Part shown: positions 1 to 12,659 of the stretch, piece by piece
Layout of the letters: each line of letters opens with the position of its first letter
Numbering within the stretch: the stretch's first letter is position 1
NCBI RefSeq assembly: GCF_006715225.1
Contig: NZ_VFMU01000001.1
Coordinates: 620,001-684,000 of the forward strand
DNA: 64,000 nucleotides
Source of the DNA: Arthrobacter sp. SLBN-112
Lineage (GTDB): Bacteria > Actinomycetota > Actinomycetes > Actinomycetales > Micrococcaceae
Direction: 5' to 3'
The notes under the pieces: model-generated
Databases searched by the model: none
What the model was told of the DNA's origin: nothing
The model's input: only the letters and a program-made list of their open reading frames with translations
Program-made: the position numbers and the translations under genes

Positions 1-2
1 GC

Positions 3-56
3 AAGTTCCTGCCCTGCTGCTCCACGGCGCAGACGGACCTGGTGATCGATGCCTAG
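3..56 (+). CDS. 3' end of a gene running in from the left; possibly a 2Fe-2S ferredoxin-domain reductase
   Basis: Reading from base 3 gives 17 codons and a TAG stop: KFLPCCSTAQTDLVIDA. A perfect 10-bp hairpin follows 1 nt after the stop, which supports this as a genuine gene end. The tail resembles the C-terminus of plant-type ferredoxin domains, where the last iron-ligand Cys is followed by a segment ending in xxTDLVID. Such a domain ends the reductase component (GbcB type) of glycine betaine monooxygenase, which would suit the betaine genes downstream. The product is inferred from very few residues. Confidence 0.4.
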   Translation, partial: KFLPCCSTAQTDLVIDA

Positions 57-57
57 C

Positions 58-91
58 CCCTGCTCCGAGCCACTGTCAAGGCGGAGCAGGG
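58..91 (+). terminator. hairpin terminator after the partial gene
   Basis: Two perfect 10-nt arms (CCCTGCTCCG and its complement) flank a 14-nt loop, starting 1 nt after the TAG stop. There is no T-run after it, as is usual for GC-rich actinobacterial terminators. It separates the partial gene from the BCCT carrier, which therefore probably has its own promoter in 92-317. Confidence 0.6.
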
Positions 92-317
92 CAGCCCAGA
101 AATAGGGCTTAAGACTTCAGAAAAACCTTGACACGCGATTGTGGTCCCGGCCACTCTGTTGCTTATAGCGAGACGTGTTGATCCTTGCGGAACAAACGAC
201 CGCGATGAAGGCACAGCTGGCCTTGCTTACTGAATGCCAGGAAGCCCGCGATCTTCCACCCGGCTTGGGGACGCCGGAGTACAGCACAGCCCATGAATTC
301 AAACCAAAGGACTTGAC

Positions 318-2240
318 ATGGCTTTGAACAGCGACATCCGCCCGGATGCCCAACCCCACCTTGAGCTGGAGGAACCCAACCTCGTTTCCGCACCGGAGAA
401 CCTTCCTTCCTCCCACGAACCACATGACGTGGAGGACACCCAGCAGATCATGCAGGAACTCCGCCAGACCAAGGCCGAACAGGCTGTGGCACAACGCCGG
501 AACCGTAAGCTCACCCTCGACAAGGCCACCTTTGGCATCACAGGCGTCCTGGCACTGGCCTTCGTGGCCTGGGGTTTCCTCGGCCGGGAGAGCCTGGCCG
601 CCACGTCAACAGCCGCCCTCGGGTGGGTGATGGAGTACACGGGCTGGCTCTTTATGGTCCTGGCCTCGCTGTTCGTTGTTTTCGTCCTCTGGCTGGCCCT
701 GGGCAAGTGGGGCAACATCCCCCTCGGCAAGGACGGGGAGAAGCCCGAGTTCCGGACCGTGTCATGGATTGCCATGATGTTTGCGGCCGGCATGGGCATT
801 GGCCTCATGTTCTACGGTGTGGCCGAGCCGCTCTACCACTACATCTCCCCGCCGCCGGGAACGGTGGACGGCCGGACGCCGGCAGCCATCCAGACGGCCA
901 TGGCAACCTCCATTTTCCACTGGACCCTGCACCCCTGGGCGATGTACGCCGTCGTGGGCATTGCCATGGCCTACGGCACCTACCGCCTGGGCCGCAGGCA
1001 GCTGATCTCCGCTGCCTTTACCTCACTCTTCGGGCTCCGGGCAGTGGAAGGCCCCGCCGGAAAGTTCATCAACATCCTTGCCATCTTCGCCACGCTCTTC
1101 GGCACCGCCGCATCCCTGGGCCTCGGGGCCCTCCAGATCGGCAGCGGCCTGACCTCGAACGGCTGGGTCGGGGAAATCGGCACGCCGGTCCTGGTGGCCA
1201 TCGTTGCCATCCTGACGGCGTGCTTCGTGGCTTCGGCCGTTTCCGGCATCAGCAGGGGCATTCAATGGCTGTCCAACATCAACATGGTGCTGGCCGTGGT
1301 CCTGGCGCTCATCGTCTTCATTGCCGGGCCTACCCTGTTCATCCTCAACCTCATCCCTGCCGCCGTGGGGGACTACGCGAGGGACCTCGCGGAAATGTCC
1401 TCCCGCACCGAGGCGGTAGGTGATGAAGCCCTGCGCAAATGGATGTCCGGCTGGACCATCTTCTACTGGGCCTGGTGGGTCTCCTGGACGCCGTTCGTGG
1501 GAATGTTCATCGCCCGCATCAGCCGCGGCCGCACCATCCGCCAGTTCGTGACGGGTGTCCTGCTGGTTCCCAGCATCGTCAGCGTCATCTGGTTCGGCAT
1601 CTTTGGCGGCACGGCCTTCCACATCCAGCAGGAAGCGGACAAGGCGGGAACGCCGGGAATGGTGACCACAACCAACGGGGTCCCGAGCATCGACTTCGAC
1701 GGGGCACTGTTCGACCTGGTGAAGAACATGTCCATGCCCGCCTGGCTGACCGCGGCCGTCATCGTCCTGGCCATGGTGCTGGTAGCCATCTTCTTCATCA
1801 CCGGGGCCGACTCGGCGTCGATCATCATGGCCTCCCTGAGCTCCAACGGCGCCGCCGATCCCAAGCGCGGCCTGGTCATCTTCTGGGGGCTCCTCACCGG
1901 CGCCGTGGCCGCGGTCATGCTGCTGGCCGGCGGCGACGAACCGTCCGAGGCGCTCTCCGGCCTGCAGCGGATCACCATCGTGGCGGCCCTGCCGTTCGTG
2001 CTGGTCATGCTGTTGCTGTGCTTCGCCCTGGTCAAGGACCTCCGCCGCGATCCGCTCTCCCTCCGGCGCCGGCTGGCGGACTCCGTAGTGGAGCGCGCCA
2101 TTCGCAGCGGCGTGGACCAGCACGGCGGCGCCCAGTTCGACCTCGTCACCAAGCATCAATGTGATCAGCGCTGTCAGGACGACAACCGCTGCGCGGCTTC
2201 CTCCGCTGACACCCAAGCCCCCGCAAAGAACCAGGAGTAG
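318..2240 (+). CDS. BCCT-family betaine/choline/carnitine transporter
   Basis: A 640-residue membrane carrier that couples uptake of trimethylammonium compounds such as glycine betaine or choline to an ion gradient. Residues 1-70 are hydrophilic and are followed by about twelve membrane segments. The tryptophan-rich BCCT signature (FYWAWWVSWTPFVGMFIAR) lies near residues 380-400. The C-terminal tail is hydrophilic and carries three Cys, which is unusual. The ATG is preceded by AAAGGA at a good distance. purU starts 3 nt after the stop and a dimethylglycine-oxidase gene follows, so the likely job is feeding betaine into catabolism. The exact substrate cannot be read from sequence. Confidence 0.93.
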   Translation: MALNSDIRPDAQPHLELEEPNLVSAPENLPSSHEPHDVEDTQQIMQELRQTKAEQAVAQRRNRKLTLDKATFGITGVLALAFVAWGFLGRESLAATSTAALGWVMEYTGWLFMVLASLFVVFVLWLALGKWGNIPLGKDGEKPEFRTVSWIAMMFAAGMGIGLMFYGVAEPLYHYISPPPGTVDGRTPAAIQTAMATSIFHWTLHPWAMYAVVGIAMAYGTYRLGRRQLISAAFTSLFGLRAVEGPAGKFINILAIFATLFGTAASLGLGALQIGSGLTSNGWVGEIGTPVLVAIVAILTACFVASAVSGISRGIQWLSNINMVLAVVLALIVFIAGPTLFILNLIPAAVGDYARDLAEMSSRTEAVGDEALRKWMSGWTIFYWAWWVSWTPFVGMFIARISRGRTIRQFVTGVLLVPSIVSVIWFGIFGGTAFHIQQEADKAGTPGMVTTTNGVPSIDFDGALFDLVKNMSMPAWLTAAVIVLAMVLVAIFFITGADSASIIMASLSSNGAADPKRGLVIFWGLLTGAVAAVMLLAGGDEPSEALSGLQRITIVAALPFVLVMLLLCFALVKDLRRDPLSLRRRLADSVVERAIRSGVDQHGGAQFDLVTKHQCDQRCQDDNRCAASSADTQAPAKNQE

Positions 2241-2243
2241 ACC

Positions 2244-5719
<3,476 letters not shown>

Positions 5720-5727
5720 TTGTTGGG

Positions 5728-5798
5728 GGGAGGGCACGACATTGCCCGTGGGCTCCCGCTCGCAGGTCGAGGCCCGCGGTTAAATGTCGTACCCTCCC
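5728..5798. terminator. inverted repeat between the oxidase gene and the DUF222 gene
   Basis: Arms 5728-5743 and 5783-5798 match at 15 of 16 positions around a 39-nt loop, starting 8 nt after the oxidase stop codon. It probably ends the betaine operon. The right arm lies only 15 nt before the next start codon, so it could also affect expression of the DUF222 gene. Confidence 0.45.
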
Positions 5799-5812
5799 GC
5801 GATGATATTGGT

Positions 5813-7297
5813 ATGCGAAAAGCGGCGGTGGCGAAGGCGTTTGCGGACATCAAGGCTGCCCTTGCTGTGCTCAACGCGGAGGTGGATGGGTGTGGTTCGG
5901 AGCCGTTCTCGGCTGCTGATCCGTTGGCCGGGCTGGCGGATGGGTGCCTGGACATTCTCGCCGGTGCCCGGGAGGTGGAAGCCGGGTTCGCAGGGTTGAA
6001 GGCCCGTGCTGCCGTGAAGTACGCGGACACCGCCCACGCCCTGGCGCCCGATATGCCGGTGCAGGCGCAGGAAATGGCCGTCGCGGCTGAAATCGGGGCA
6101 GTGCTGGTCATTGGGGCTCGGGCCGCAGGTTCATTCCTGGCCGCTTCCCATGCGGTGAACACCACGTTGCCACTGACACTCTCGGCCCTGCAGGCCGGAA
6201 CAATCTCCTGGCAGCATGCCCTGGCCCTGGCGGACGAGACTGCCGCCCTTGACCCCGCCGGCGCCGCTGCCCTGGAGGCCCACTTCCTCGACCCGGACAC
6301 ACCCCGGCCTGCCACCGCGGCAACGATCGGGGAAATACCCGCGCACCGGCTCCGAATCAAAGCCCGGACCTGGCGCGAACGCCACCACGCAGAATCAATT
6401 GAGAAACGCCACGCCAAGGCCGTGGCGGACCGGCGCGTCGACTACAGGCCGGACCAGGACGGCATGGCCTGGCTCTCGGCCTACATCCCCGCCGACCAGG
6501 CATTGGCGGGCTGGAACCGGCTCGACGCACTCGCCCGGACCGAACAAGGACCCGACGAGCCCCGCACCCTCACCCAGATCCGGGCCGACCAGTTCTCCTC
6601 AGCGATCCTCACCAGCGGAACCAATAGCGGTACCAGCGACAGGGCAGGCGCAGGAACGGATACCACCCCTTCGTCGTCGATCCGGGCCCAGGTCCTCGTC
6701 ACCGTGCCGGTATTCGCACTCATGGGCCGGACCGATGAGCCCGCCATGCTGGACGGATTCGGCCCCATCCCGCCGTCCATGGCGAGGGACCTGGTCGCGG
6801 AGGGAGCTGATTCGTTCCACCGCGTCCTGGTCGACCCGCGGGACGGGGCGCCCCTGGAAATCGGCAGGACCAGGTACCGGGTGACCAAGGCGATGCGGAA
6901 CTGGCTCCGGCTGCGGGACGGCAAGTGCCCCTTCCCCGGCTGCAGCAACAACTCCCTGGACAACGAAGCGGACCACCTTCTCGCCTGGCACCACGGCGGC
7001 ACCACAGGAGTATCGAACCTCGGTCAGCCGTGCCCGAAACACCATAGACTCCGGCACGCCAGCGGCTGGAAACCAACACCAGCCACCAAAACCGAACCAC
7101 CCGGCTGGATCTCACCAAGCGGGCGCCACTACAAAAGCGAACACCAGGACTGGGAACCACCCCACTGGCCGGACGAACTGATCCCGGAACTGAAGCGCCT
7201 CTACGGAGCAACCGTTGGGTTTACCGACTTTGCTTACATCGGACTGTCCCCGGCAGAAGAGGGCTTGGCACGGTTCCTCCAGGCCCCACCCGCCTGA
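5813..7297 (+). CDS. DUF222 / HNH endonuclease-domain protein
   Basis: A 494-residue protein of the DUF222 family, common and multicopy in Arthrobacter and relatives. An alpha-helical DUF222 region covers roughly residues 1-340. A C-terminal HNH nuclease motif lies near residues 370-410 (CPFPGC, EADHLLAWHHGG, CPKHHRLRH), with its zinc-ligand cysteines and catalytic His present. The frame is open further upstream from TTG5720, but the ATG at 5813 is the first sensible start. The biological role of the family is unknown; it is often found alone, and no mobile element surrounds it here. Confidence 0.85.
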   Translation: MRKAAVAKAFADIKAALAVLNAEVDGCGSEPFSAADPLAGLADGCLDILAGAREVEAGFAGLKARAAVKYADTAHALAPDMPVQAQEMAVAAEIGAVLVIGARAAGSFLAASHAVNTTLPLTLSALQAGTISWQHALALADETAALDPAGAAALEAHFLDPDTPRPATAATIGEIPAHRLRIKARTWRERHHAESIEKRHAKAVADRRVDYRPDQDGMAWLSAYIPADQALAGWNRLDALARTEQGPDEPRTLTQIRADQFSSAILTSGTNSGTSDRAGAGTDTTPSSSIRAQVLVTVPVFALMGRTDEPAMLDGFGPIPPSMARDLVAEGADSFHRVLVDPRDGAPLEIGRTRYRVTKAMRNWLRLRDGKCPFPGCSNNSLDNEADHLLAWHHGGTTGVSNLGQPCPKHHRLRHASGWKPTPATKTEPPGWISPSGRHYKSEHQDWEPPHWPDELIPELKRLYGATVGFTDFAYIGLSPAEEGLARFLQAPPA

Positions 7298-7476
7298 TCG
7301 GCCGAAGGGCGGATGAATCGCAAGGATGAGTCGATACCTTGTGTCTCTCGCGCCTGTCTCTCGCGCCGGTTTCAGCGGGCTCAAACAACGCGGGTTGGGA
7401 CGGGTGCAACCATCGTGTCCTGGGTGTCTGGCGGCATAACGTTGCCTCGTCCTGCAACTGGTGCTTGGCTGGAGGG

Positions 7477-7695
7477 ATGGCTGATGACGCGATTTCCAAG
7501 AACATTTCGGACGACGAGCATCTGCGGCAGGATGTCGCGCCGGAGTCGGAGGGAGAGCCCCAGGACGATCAGAACAGCGGATTCATGCCCGGGCAAACCA
7601 ACGCCGGCCAGCAGGTGGGCGGGCTTGCCTCGGCCGGCGGCTATGGCCAGGACCTGGATCCCGAGGCAGAGCCCGACAGCAACAACCCCGTATAA
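7477..7695 (+). CDS. small hydrophilic protein of unknown function
   Basis: A 72-residue acidic protein (MADDAISKNISDDEHLRQ...) rich in Asp, Glu, Gln and Gly, without signal peptide, membrane segment or Cys; probably disordered. The ATG has GGAGGG just upstream; the frame extends further 5' but only through low-quality sequence. It stands alone between a DUF222 gene and a convergent formate dehydrogenase gene, closed by a strong palindrome. I do not recognise the family. Confidence 0.6.
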   Translation: MADDAISKNISDDEHLRQDVAPESEGEPQDDQNSGFMPGQTNAGQQVGGLASAGGYGQDLDPEAEPDSNNPV

Positions 7696-7718
7696 GCGGC
7701 GGCCCAAGGGACAGAAAA

Positions 7719-7758
7719 GCGACGGCGACCTTCGGCACGTGCCGAAGGTCGCCGTCGC
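7719..7758. terminator. perfect 40-bp palindrome, bidirectional terminator
   Basis: Positions 7719-7758 are a perfect palindrome: GCGACGGCGACCTTCGGCAC followed directly by its complement. It lies between the convergent small gene (ends 7695) and the formate dehydrogenase gene (ends 7793). Read on the - strand it is followed by TTTTCTGT, so it looks like an intrinsic terminator mainly for the - strand gene. Confidence 0.75.
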
Positions 7759-7792
7759 CGTTCTGGCTGTTTGAGACGAAGCTCAGCGCGGA

Positions 7793-10147
7793 CTACACCG
7801 CCGCGGCAGGCTCCAGCTCCTCTGAAGAAGCCTGTGCGGCGTCTTCAGCAAGGTGCGGCTCGAAGCGGACGAACATCGCCTTGAAGCCGGGGGTGTTGGA
7901 CACCCGGGCCACGTTTTCCTTGTGGACCAGGGCGTTGGCTTCCGGGAAGTAAGCGGCGGCGCAGCCCTTGGCGGTGGGGTAGGCCACCAGGCGGAACTTG
8001 TCTGCCCTGCGGTCCACGCCGCCGAAGGTGCTCACCACGTCCACCAGTTCGCGGTCCTGGAAGCCCTGCTCCGCAAGGTCTTCAGGATGGATCAGGATCA
8101 CACGGCGGCCGCCGGAGATGCCCCGGTAGCGGTCATCCAGGCCGTAGAACGTGGTGTTGTACTGGTCGTGGCTGCGGATGGTCTGCAGCACCAGATGCCC
8201 GGGCGGCGGCGTGAGGTACTCCAGCGGGCTGACCGTGAACCGGCCGCGGCCGATGTCCGTGGCGAAGGAGCGGGTGTCGCGCGGCGGGTTGGGCAGCACG
8301 AACCCGTTCTTGGTCCGCACCCGGGCGTTGAAGTCCTCGAAGCCGGGCAGGACGCGGGCGATGTGGTCCCGGATGACGTCGTAGTCCTCGGCCATCCCTT
8401 TCCAGTCCACGGGGTGGTCCGGGCCGAAGGCGGCCTCCGCCATCCGGGCCACGATCACAGGCTCGGCCAGCAGGTGCTCCGAGACCGGGGTGAGCCGGCC
8501 CTGGGTGGAGTGGACCACGGACATGGAGTCCTCCACGGACAGGAACTGCGCGCCCTTGGGGTGCTTGTCGTCCCTGTCTGTCCGGCCCAGGGTGGGCAGG
8601 ATCAGCGAGGTACGGCCGTGCACGATGTGGGAGCGGTTGGGCTTGGTGGAGATATGCACGGTCAGCCCGATCCGCTGCATCCCCGCTTCCAGGGCCTCGG
8701 TGTCTGAGCAGGCCAGCGAGAAATTGCCGCCCATGGACACGAACACGTCCACCTCATCGCGTTCGAACGCCTCCATGGACTCCACCGCGTCGTAGCCGTG
8801 GTGCCGCGGGGAAGTGATCCCGAACTCCGTATCCAGCGCTGCGAGGAGCCATTCCTTGGGCTTCTCCCAGATACCCATGGTCCGGTCGCCCTGGACGTTG
8901 GAGTGGCCGCGGACGGGGCAGGCACCGGCGCCGGGCTTGCCGAAGTTGCCCTGCAGCAGCAGGACGTTGACCATTTCCTTGATGGTGTCCACGGAGTGCG
9001 GCTGCTGCGTCACGCCCAACGCCCAGCAGAAGATCGAGGCCTTGGAAGCCACCAGCATGGACGCGACTTTTTCGATCTGCCCACGGTCCAGGCCGGTGGC
9101 CGTCTCCGTTTCGTCCCAGTCCAGGGTCCGGCGGGCTTCGCGGTAGGCGTCAAACCCGTCCGTCTGCGCGGCAATGAAGGAATGGTCGACGACGGTCCCG
9201 GGGTTTTTCTCCTCGGCCTCCAGCAGCAGATGGCCCAGTGCCTGGAACAGGGCCAGGTCACCGCCCACCTTGATCTGCAGGTACTCATCAGCCAAAGGTG
9301 TGCCCCCGCCCACCACGCCGGAGACGGTCTGCGGGTCCTTGAAGTTGAACAGGCCGGCCTCGGGCAGCGGGTTCACGGCCACCACTTTGCCGCCCTTGTC
9401 CTTGCACTCCTTCAGGGCGGACAGCATGCGCGGATGGTTGGTACCCGGGTTCTGCCCCACCACGAAGATCAGTTCGGCGTCATGAATGTCGTCCAGGGAG
9501 ACCGTGCCCTTGCCGATGCCGATGGTCGGATTCAGGGCCGAGCCGGAGGACTCGTGGCACATGTTGGAGCAGTCCGGCAGGTTGTTGGTGCCCAGGGACC
9601 GCGCGAACAACTGGTACAGGAACGCGGTCTCGTTCGCCGTGCGGCCGGAGGTGTAAAAGACGCACCGGTCCGGGGTGCTGGCGCGGACGTGTTCGCCGAT
9701 CAGTTCGAACGCGTCGGCCCAAGAGATCGGCGAGTAGTGGGTCTCCCCCTCGCGGATGACCACCGGCTCGGACAGCCGGCCCTGGTTGCCCAGCCAGTAC
9801 TCGGTCTTCTCCGACAGCTCCGCAATGGAGTGCTTGGCCCAGAACTCCGCGCCCACGGTACGGAGGGTGTTCTCCTCGGCCACCGCCTTGGCGCCGTTCT
9901 CGCAGAACTCCGCTGTCTTGCGTTTCTTGTCCGATTCCGGCCAGGCGCAACCCGGGCAGTCGAACCCGCCGCGCTGGTTCAACCGGAGCAGCGAGTGCGC
10001 CGTGCGGGTAACCCCTGCCTGCGCCACCGCGCGCTCCAGGGCCACCATGACGGCCTTGACCCCGGCAGCTTCGGTCTTGGGCTTGTGGACTTCGAGGTTG
10101 TCCTCATTGATGTCCGCAACGGGGGCGGGCTGCTTTCCGAACTTCAT
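7793..10147 (-). CDS. FdhF/YdeP-family molybdopterin oxidoreductase (formate dehydrogenase alpha subunit-like)
   Basis: A 784-residue cytoplasmic molybdoenzyme of the FdhF/YdeP type, usually assigned as formate dehydrogenase (formate to CO2). It shows a CPGCAWP motif near residue 70, the NMCHESSG segment near the molybdenum centre at about residue 200, a VVGQNPGTNHPRMLSAL cofactor-binding stretch near residue 230, and a C-terminal molydopterin dinucleotide-binding domain. There is no selenocysteine codon in the active-site segment. An AAGGAAG site precedes the ATG. A strong terminator separates it from the upstream mscR/MBL operon, which would deliver its substrate. Activity is inferred; some YdeP relatives are not proven formate dehydrogenases. 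Confidence 0.88.
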   Translation of the reverse strand: MKFGKQPAPVADINEDNLEVHKPKTEAAGVKAVMVALERAVAQAGVTRTAHSLLRLNQRGGFDCPGCAWPESDKKRKTAEFCENGAKAVAEENTLRTVGAEFWAKHSIAELSEKTEYWLGNQGRLSEPVVIREGETHYSPISWADAFELIGEHVRASTPDRCVFYTSGRTANETAFLYQLFARSLGTNNLPDCSNMCHESSGSALNPTIGIGKGTVSLDDIHDAELIFVVGQNPGTNHPRMLSALKECKDKGGKVVAVNPLPEAGLFNFKDPQTVSGVVGGGTPLADEYLQIKVGGDLALFQALGHLLLEAEEKNPGTVVDHSFIAAQTDGFDAYREARRTLDWDETETATGLDRGQIEKVASMLVASKASIFCWALGVTQQPHSVDTIKEMVNVLLLQGNFGKPGAGACPVRGHSNVQGDRTMGIWEKPKEWLLAALDTEFGITSPRHHGYDAVESMEAFERDEVDVFVSMGGNFSLACSDTEALEAGMQRIGLTVHISTKPNRSHIVHGRTSLILPTLGRTDRDDKHPKGAQFLSVEDSMSVVHSTQGRLTPVSEHLLAEPVIVARMAEAAFGPDHPVDWKGMAEDYDVIRDHIARVLPGFEDFNARVRTKNGFVLPNPPRDTRSFATDIGRGRFTVSPLEYLTPPPGHLVLQTIRSHDQYNTTFYGLDDRYRGISGGRRVILIHPEDLAEQGFQDRELVDVVSTFGGVDRRADKFRLVAYPTAKGCAAAYFPEANALVHKENVARVSNTPGFKAMFVRFEPHLAEDAAQASSEELEPAAAV

Positions 10148-10183
10148 TGTTCCAACTTCCTTACCGGCTTATGCTGTTCGACC

Positions 10184-10229
10184 GCCAGTGAAAGGCGCGC
10201 CGGGTGTTCCCGGCGCGCCTTTCACTGGC
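10184..10229 (-). terminator. strong hairpin terminator after the mscR-MBL operon
   Basis: Perfect 21-nt arms (10184-10204 and 10209-10229) with a TGTT loop lie 22 nt past the stop of the MBL hydrolase gene and 36 nt before the formate dehydrogenase start. It would separate the two - strand units unless read-through occurs. Confidence 0.75.
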
Positions 10230-10250
10230 ACTTCATTGACTTCCCGCTGG

Positions 10251-10871
10251 CTACTGCCTGACCTTTGCCAGCGTTTCCTGCTCGGCGGCGATGGTGGTGC
10301 TGTCACCGTGGCCGGTGCGCACCACGGTTTCGCCCGGAAGCGTCAGCAGCCGTTCACGGATGGACTTCAGGATGGTGGGGTAGTCGCTGTAGGAGCGCCC
10401 CGTGGCACCCGGGCCGCCGTTAAACAACGTGTCCCCGGTGAAGACCGTCCCCTCGCTCTCCAGGTAGAAGCAGGTGGATCCGGGCGAGTGGCCGGGCGTG
10501 TGGATGGCGAGCAGGGTTGCTCCACCCACCTCGAACACGTCACCGCCGGCGTGGTAGCGGTCAGGCTTTGCGTCGGGGTACACCTGCTCCCACAGGACCA
10601 GGTCCTCCAGGTTCAGGTAGATCGGGGCGCCCAGTGCCCCGGCCACCTCGCGGGCAGCGCCAATGTGGTCGTTGTGCGCGTGCGTGAGCAGGATGGCCTT
10701 CACCTTGCGGCTGCGGACCTGGTTGATGATCGCGGCAGCGTCGTGGGGGGCGTCGATGATGACGCATTCCTCGTCATTGCCCACAATCCAGACGTTGTTG
10801 TCCACATCCCAGGTGCCGCCGTCGAGCGAGAACGTGCCCGAGGTGACCAGGTTTTGAATCGTGACACTCAT
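10251..10871 (-). CDS. MBL-fold metallohydrolase paired with mycothiol-dependent formaldehyde oxidation
   Basis: A 206-residue metallo-beta-lactamase-fold hydrolase with the metal-binding motif THAHNDHIG (near residues 60-68), HTPGHSPGS and a later TGDT aspartate. Its ATG overlaps the stop of the upstream mscR gene by 4 nt, so translation is probably coupled. In actinobacteria this gene pair is recurrent, and the hydrolase is thought to act on S-formylmycothiol or a related thioester; that substrate is inferred from context only. Confidence 0.85.
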   Translation of the reverse strand: MSVTIQNLVTSGTFSLDGGTWDVDNNVWIVGNDEECVIIDAPHDAAAIINQVRSRKVKAILLTHAHNDHIGAAREVAGALGAPIYLNLEDLVLWEQVYPDAKPDRYHAGGDVFEVGGATLLAIHTPGHSPGSTCFYLESEGTVFTGDTLFNGGPGATGRSYSDYPTILKSIRERLLTLPGETVVRTGHGDSTTIAAEQETLAKVRQ

Positions 10872-11974
10872 GCGGACGCCCCGGCCGCCTGGATCTCCAC
10901 CACGGAACGCAGCACCTTGCCTTCGTGCATCTTGCCGAAGGCTTCCTCCACCTGGTTGATGGAGATGCGCTCGGACACGAACGCGTCCAGGTCCAGGTTG
11001 CCCTGCTTGTAGTGGGACACCAGCATGGGGAAGTCCCGGGAGGGCAGGCAGTCGCCGTACCAGGAGGACTTCAGCGACCCGCCGCGGCCAAAGACATCCA
11101 GCAGCGGCAGCTCGAGGCTCATTTCCGGCGTGGGGACGCCGACCAGGACCACGCGGCCGGCCAGGTCACGGGCGTAGAAGGCCTGCTTGTACGTTTCGGG
11201 ACGGCCGACGGCGTCAATCACCACGTCTGCTCCGTGACCTCCGGTGAGGGCACGGATGGTTTCCACGGCGTCCTCCTGGCGCGAGTTCACGCCGTGGGTG
11301 GCACCCAGGGACTTGGCCATCTCAATCTTGTTGTCGTCGATGTCCACGGCGATGATCGTCGTCGCACCGGCCAGCCTGGCCCCGGCGATCGCCGCGATGC
11401 CCACGCCGCCGCAGCCGATCACTGCCACGGACTCGCCGCGCTTGACCTCTCCGGTGTTGATGGCGGCGCCGATGCCCGCCATGATGCCGCAGCCCAGCAG
11501 GCCCACGGCCGCGGCGTCAACATCTGCGTCCACCTTGGTGCACTGGCCGGCGGCAACAAGCGTCTTCTCGGCGAACGCACCGATGCCCAGGGCCGGCGAG
11601 AGCTCCGTTCCGTCCTCCAGGGTCATCTTCTGCGTGGCGTTATGGGTGTTGAAGCAGTACTGCGGCTGGCCTTTGGCACAGGCCCGGCACTCGCCGCAAA
11701 CCGCACGCCAGTTCAGGATGACCCGGTCACCGGGCGCCACAGAGGTGACGTCGGGGCCGACAGCACTGACCACACCCGTGGCCTCGTGTCCCAGCAGGTA
11801 GGGGAAGTCATCACCGATGCCGCCCTGCTTGTAGTGCAGGTCCGTATGGCAGACACCGCAGGTAAGGATGTCCACCAGGGCCTCCCCCGGGCCCGGATCG
11901 GGCACCAGGATGGTTTCCAGCGACACCGGGGCGTTCTTCTCTTTGACTACAACTGCCTGGACTTTGTGAACCAT
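10868..11974 (-). CDS. mscR: S-(hydroxymethyl)mycothiol dehydrogenase
   Basis: A 368-residue zinc-dependent class III-type alcohol dehydrogenase that oxidises the formaldehyde-mycothiol adduct with NAD. Catalytic-zinc residues appear in [14 protein letters not shown] (near residue 37), structural-zinc Cys in [15 protein letters not shown] (near residue 87), and the Rossmann motif GCGGVG near residue 180. The frame is open for 84 more codons upstream, but the chosen ATG follows AAAGGAACACAAGG and matches the family N-terminus ([10 protein letters not shown]). It heads a two-gene operon with the MBL hydrolase and would detoxify formaldehyde from N-demethylation. Confidence 0.93.
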   Translation of the reverse strand: MVHKVQAVVVKEKNAPVSLETILVPDPGPGEALVDILTCGVCHTDLHYKQGGIGDDFPYLLGHEATGVVSAVGPDVTSVAPGDRVILNWRAVCGECRACAKGQPQYCFNTHNATQKMTLEDGTELSPALGIGAFAEKTLVAAGQCTKVDADVDAAAVGLLGCGIMAGIGAAINTGEVKRGESVAVIGCGGVGIAAIAGARLAGATTIIAVDIDDNKIEMAKSLGATHGVNSRQEDAVETIRALTGGHGADVVIDAVGRPETYKQAFYARDLAGRVVLVGVPTPEMSLELPLLDVFGRGGSLKSSWYGDCLPSRDFPMLVSHYKQGNLDLDAFVSERISINQVEEAFGKMHEGKVLRSVVEIQAAGASA

Positions 11975-12287
11975 GGTCCTTGTGTTCCTTTCCTGGATCC
12001 GGCCGGATCCGGTGAGTCGGCACCAAGTGCCAATGTAGCTGACGAGCACTCCCGGATACCGCCCCATTCCGCTGTCCGCGCGTGCGGACAATTGCGTATT
12101 ACACAACAGGATGCGTATACCGCCTACTGCGAATATGGCAGGGGCTACCGTCGCTGTCAATAGATATATCAGTCTCCGGGCAGTTGTTCGCCAGCCGCCG
12201 CGAGCCCGTTTTTCCGTGTGCTCCATTACCGCCAGCCCTACCCGACCGCATTACGTGCAGCAAATTGCGGGCAGTAGGCTGGATGGT
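11975..12287. other. divergent intergenic region between mscR and a small membrane protein gene
   Basis: About 313 nt without a gene. It holds the 5' leader of mscR, a small palindrome at 12074-12089 (GTCCGC, GCGT, GCGGAC) that could be an operator, and near its right end a TAGGCT hexamer. The stretch around 12085-12135 is noticeably richer in A and T. The open frames crossing it are extensions of the flanking genes. Confidence 0.5.
12275..12280 (+). promoter_or_regulatory. -10 element, probable leaderless start
   Basis: TAGGCT lies 7 nt before the ATG at 12288, the spacing expected between a -10 box and the transcription start, so the mRNA would begin at or next to the start codon. No Shine-Dalgarno sequence is evident. 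Confidence 0.55.
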
Positions 12288-12602
12288 ATGGCTTTTGAAG
12301 AATCTCCTGCCGAGCGGCGCGAAGTGACTGTCCGCCGGGCGCCCAAGTACGTTCCCTTCCTGGTCCTGGGTGCGCTGGCGGGTGTTGCTGCAGCCGCGGT
12401 AGTGGCCTATGCGGTGCCGGGCGATGAGACCTTCGACCCGGGCGCGGTGTTCGGATTCTTCATGGTGATGTTTGCGGCAGGCGGCGCAATCCTGGGTGCC
12501 GCACTGGCTCTGGTCCTAGACCGCCGCAGCGTGAAGCGGCAGGAGAAAGCCGTGGTGGAGGCCGTCCCGGATTCGGAGCCGGACACGGATCCCCAGGCTT
12601 AG
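12288..12602 (+). CDS. small two-TM membrane protein, unknown function
   Basis: A 104-residue protein with a charged N-terminus, two hydrophobic segments (roughly residues 22-42 and 55-78) and an acidic C-terminal tail, consistent with a two-pass membrane protein. Such small proteins upstream of purF are seen in Arthrobacter relatives; I know no assigned function. The frame is open further upstream, but the ATG at 12288 sits 7 nt after a -10 hexamer. purF begins 57 nt downstream with its own promoter. Confidence 0.75.
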   Translation: MAFEESPAERREVTVRRAPKYVPFLVLGALAGVAAAAVVAYAVPGDETFDPGAVFGFFMVMFAAGGAILGAALALVLDRRSVKRQEKAVVEAVPDSEPDTDPQA

Positions 12603-12644
12603 CAAGTCACAAACCAGCGGCCGGAAAAGTCGTACCCCATATCG

Positions 12645-12653
12645 TGAGATAAT
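12645..12653 (+). promoter_or_regulatory. extended -10 promoter of purF (leaderless)
   Basis: TGA directly followed by GATAAT forms an extended -10 element. Only 6 nt separate it from the GTG start of purF at 12660, where transcription should begin. There is no ribosome-binding site, so purF is probably translated from a leaderless mRNA. Confidence 0.55.
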
Positions 12654-12659
12654 CGACCA

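Noticed and set aside
128..133. TTGACA as a -35 box for the BCCT gene
   Set aside because: There is no -10-like hexamer 16-18 nt downstream, so I do not call a promoter there.
5813..7297. HNH protein as a homing endonuclease or part of a mobile element
   Set aside because: DUF222/HNH genes are ordinary multicopy chromosomal genes in this group, and no intron, intein, terminal repeats or integrase is seen nearby.
8798..10261. 487-codon open frame on the + strand opposite the formate dehydrogenase gene
   Set aside because: Same reason: the - strand reading has clear molybdoenzyme motifs, and the + strand product has none.
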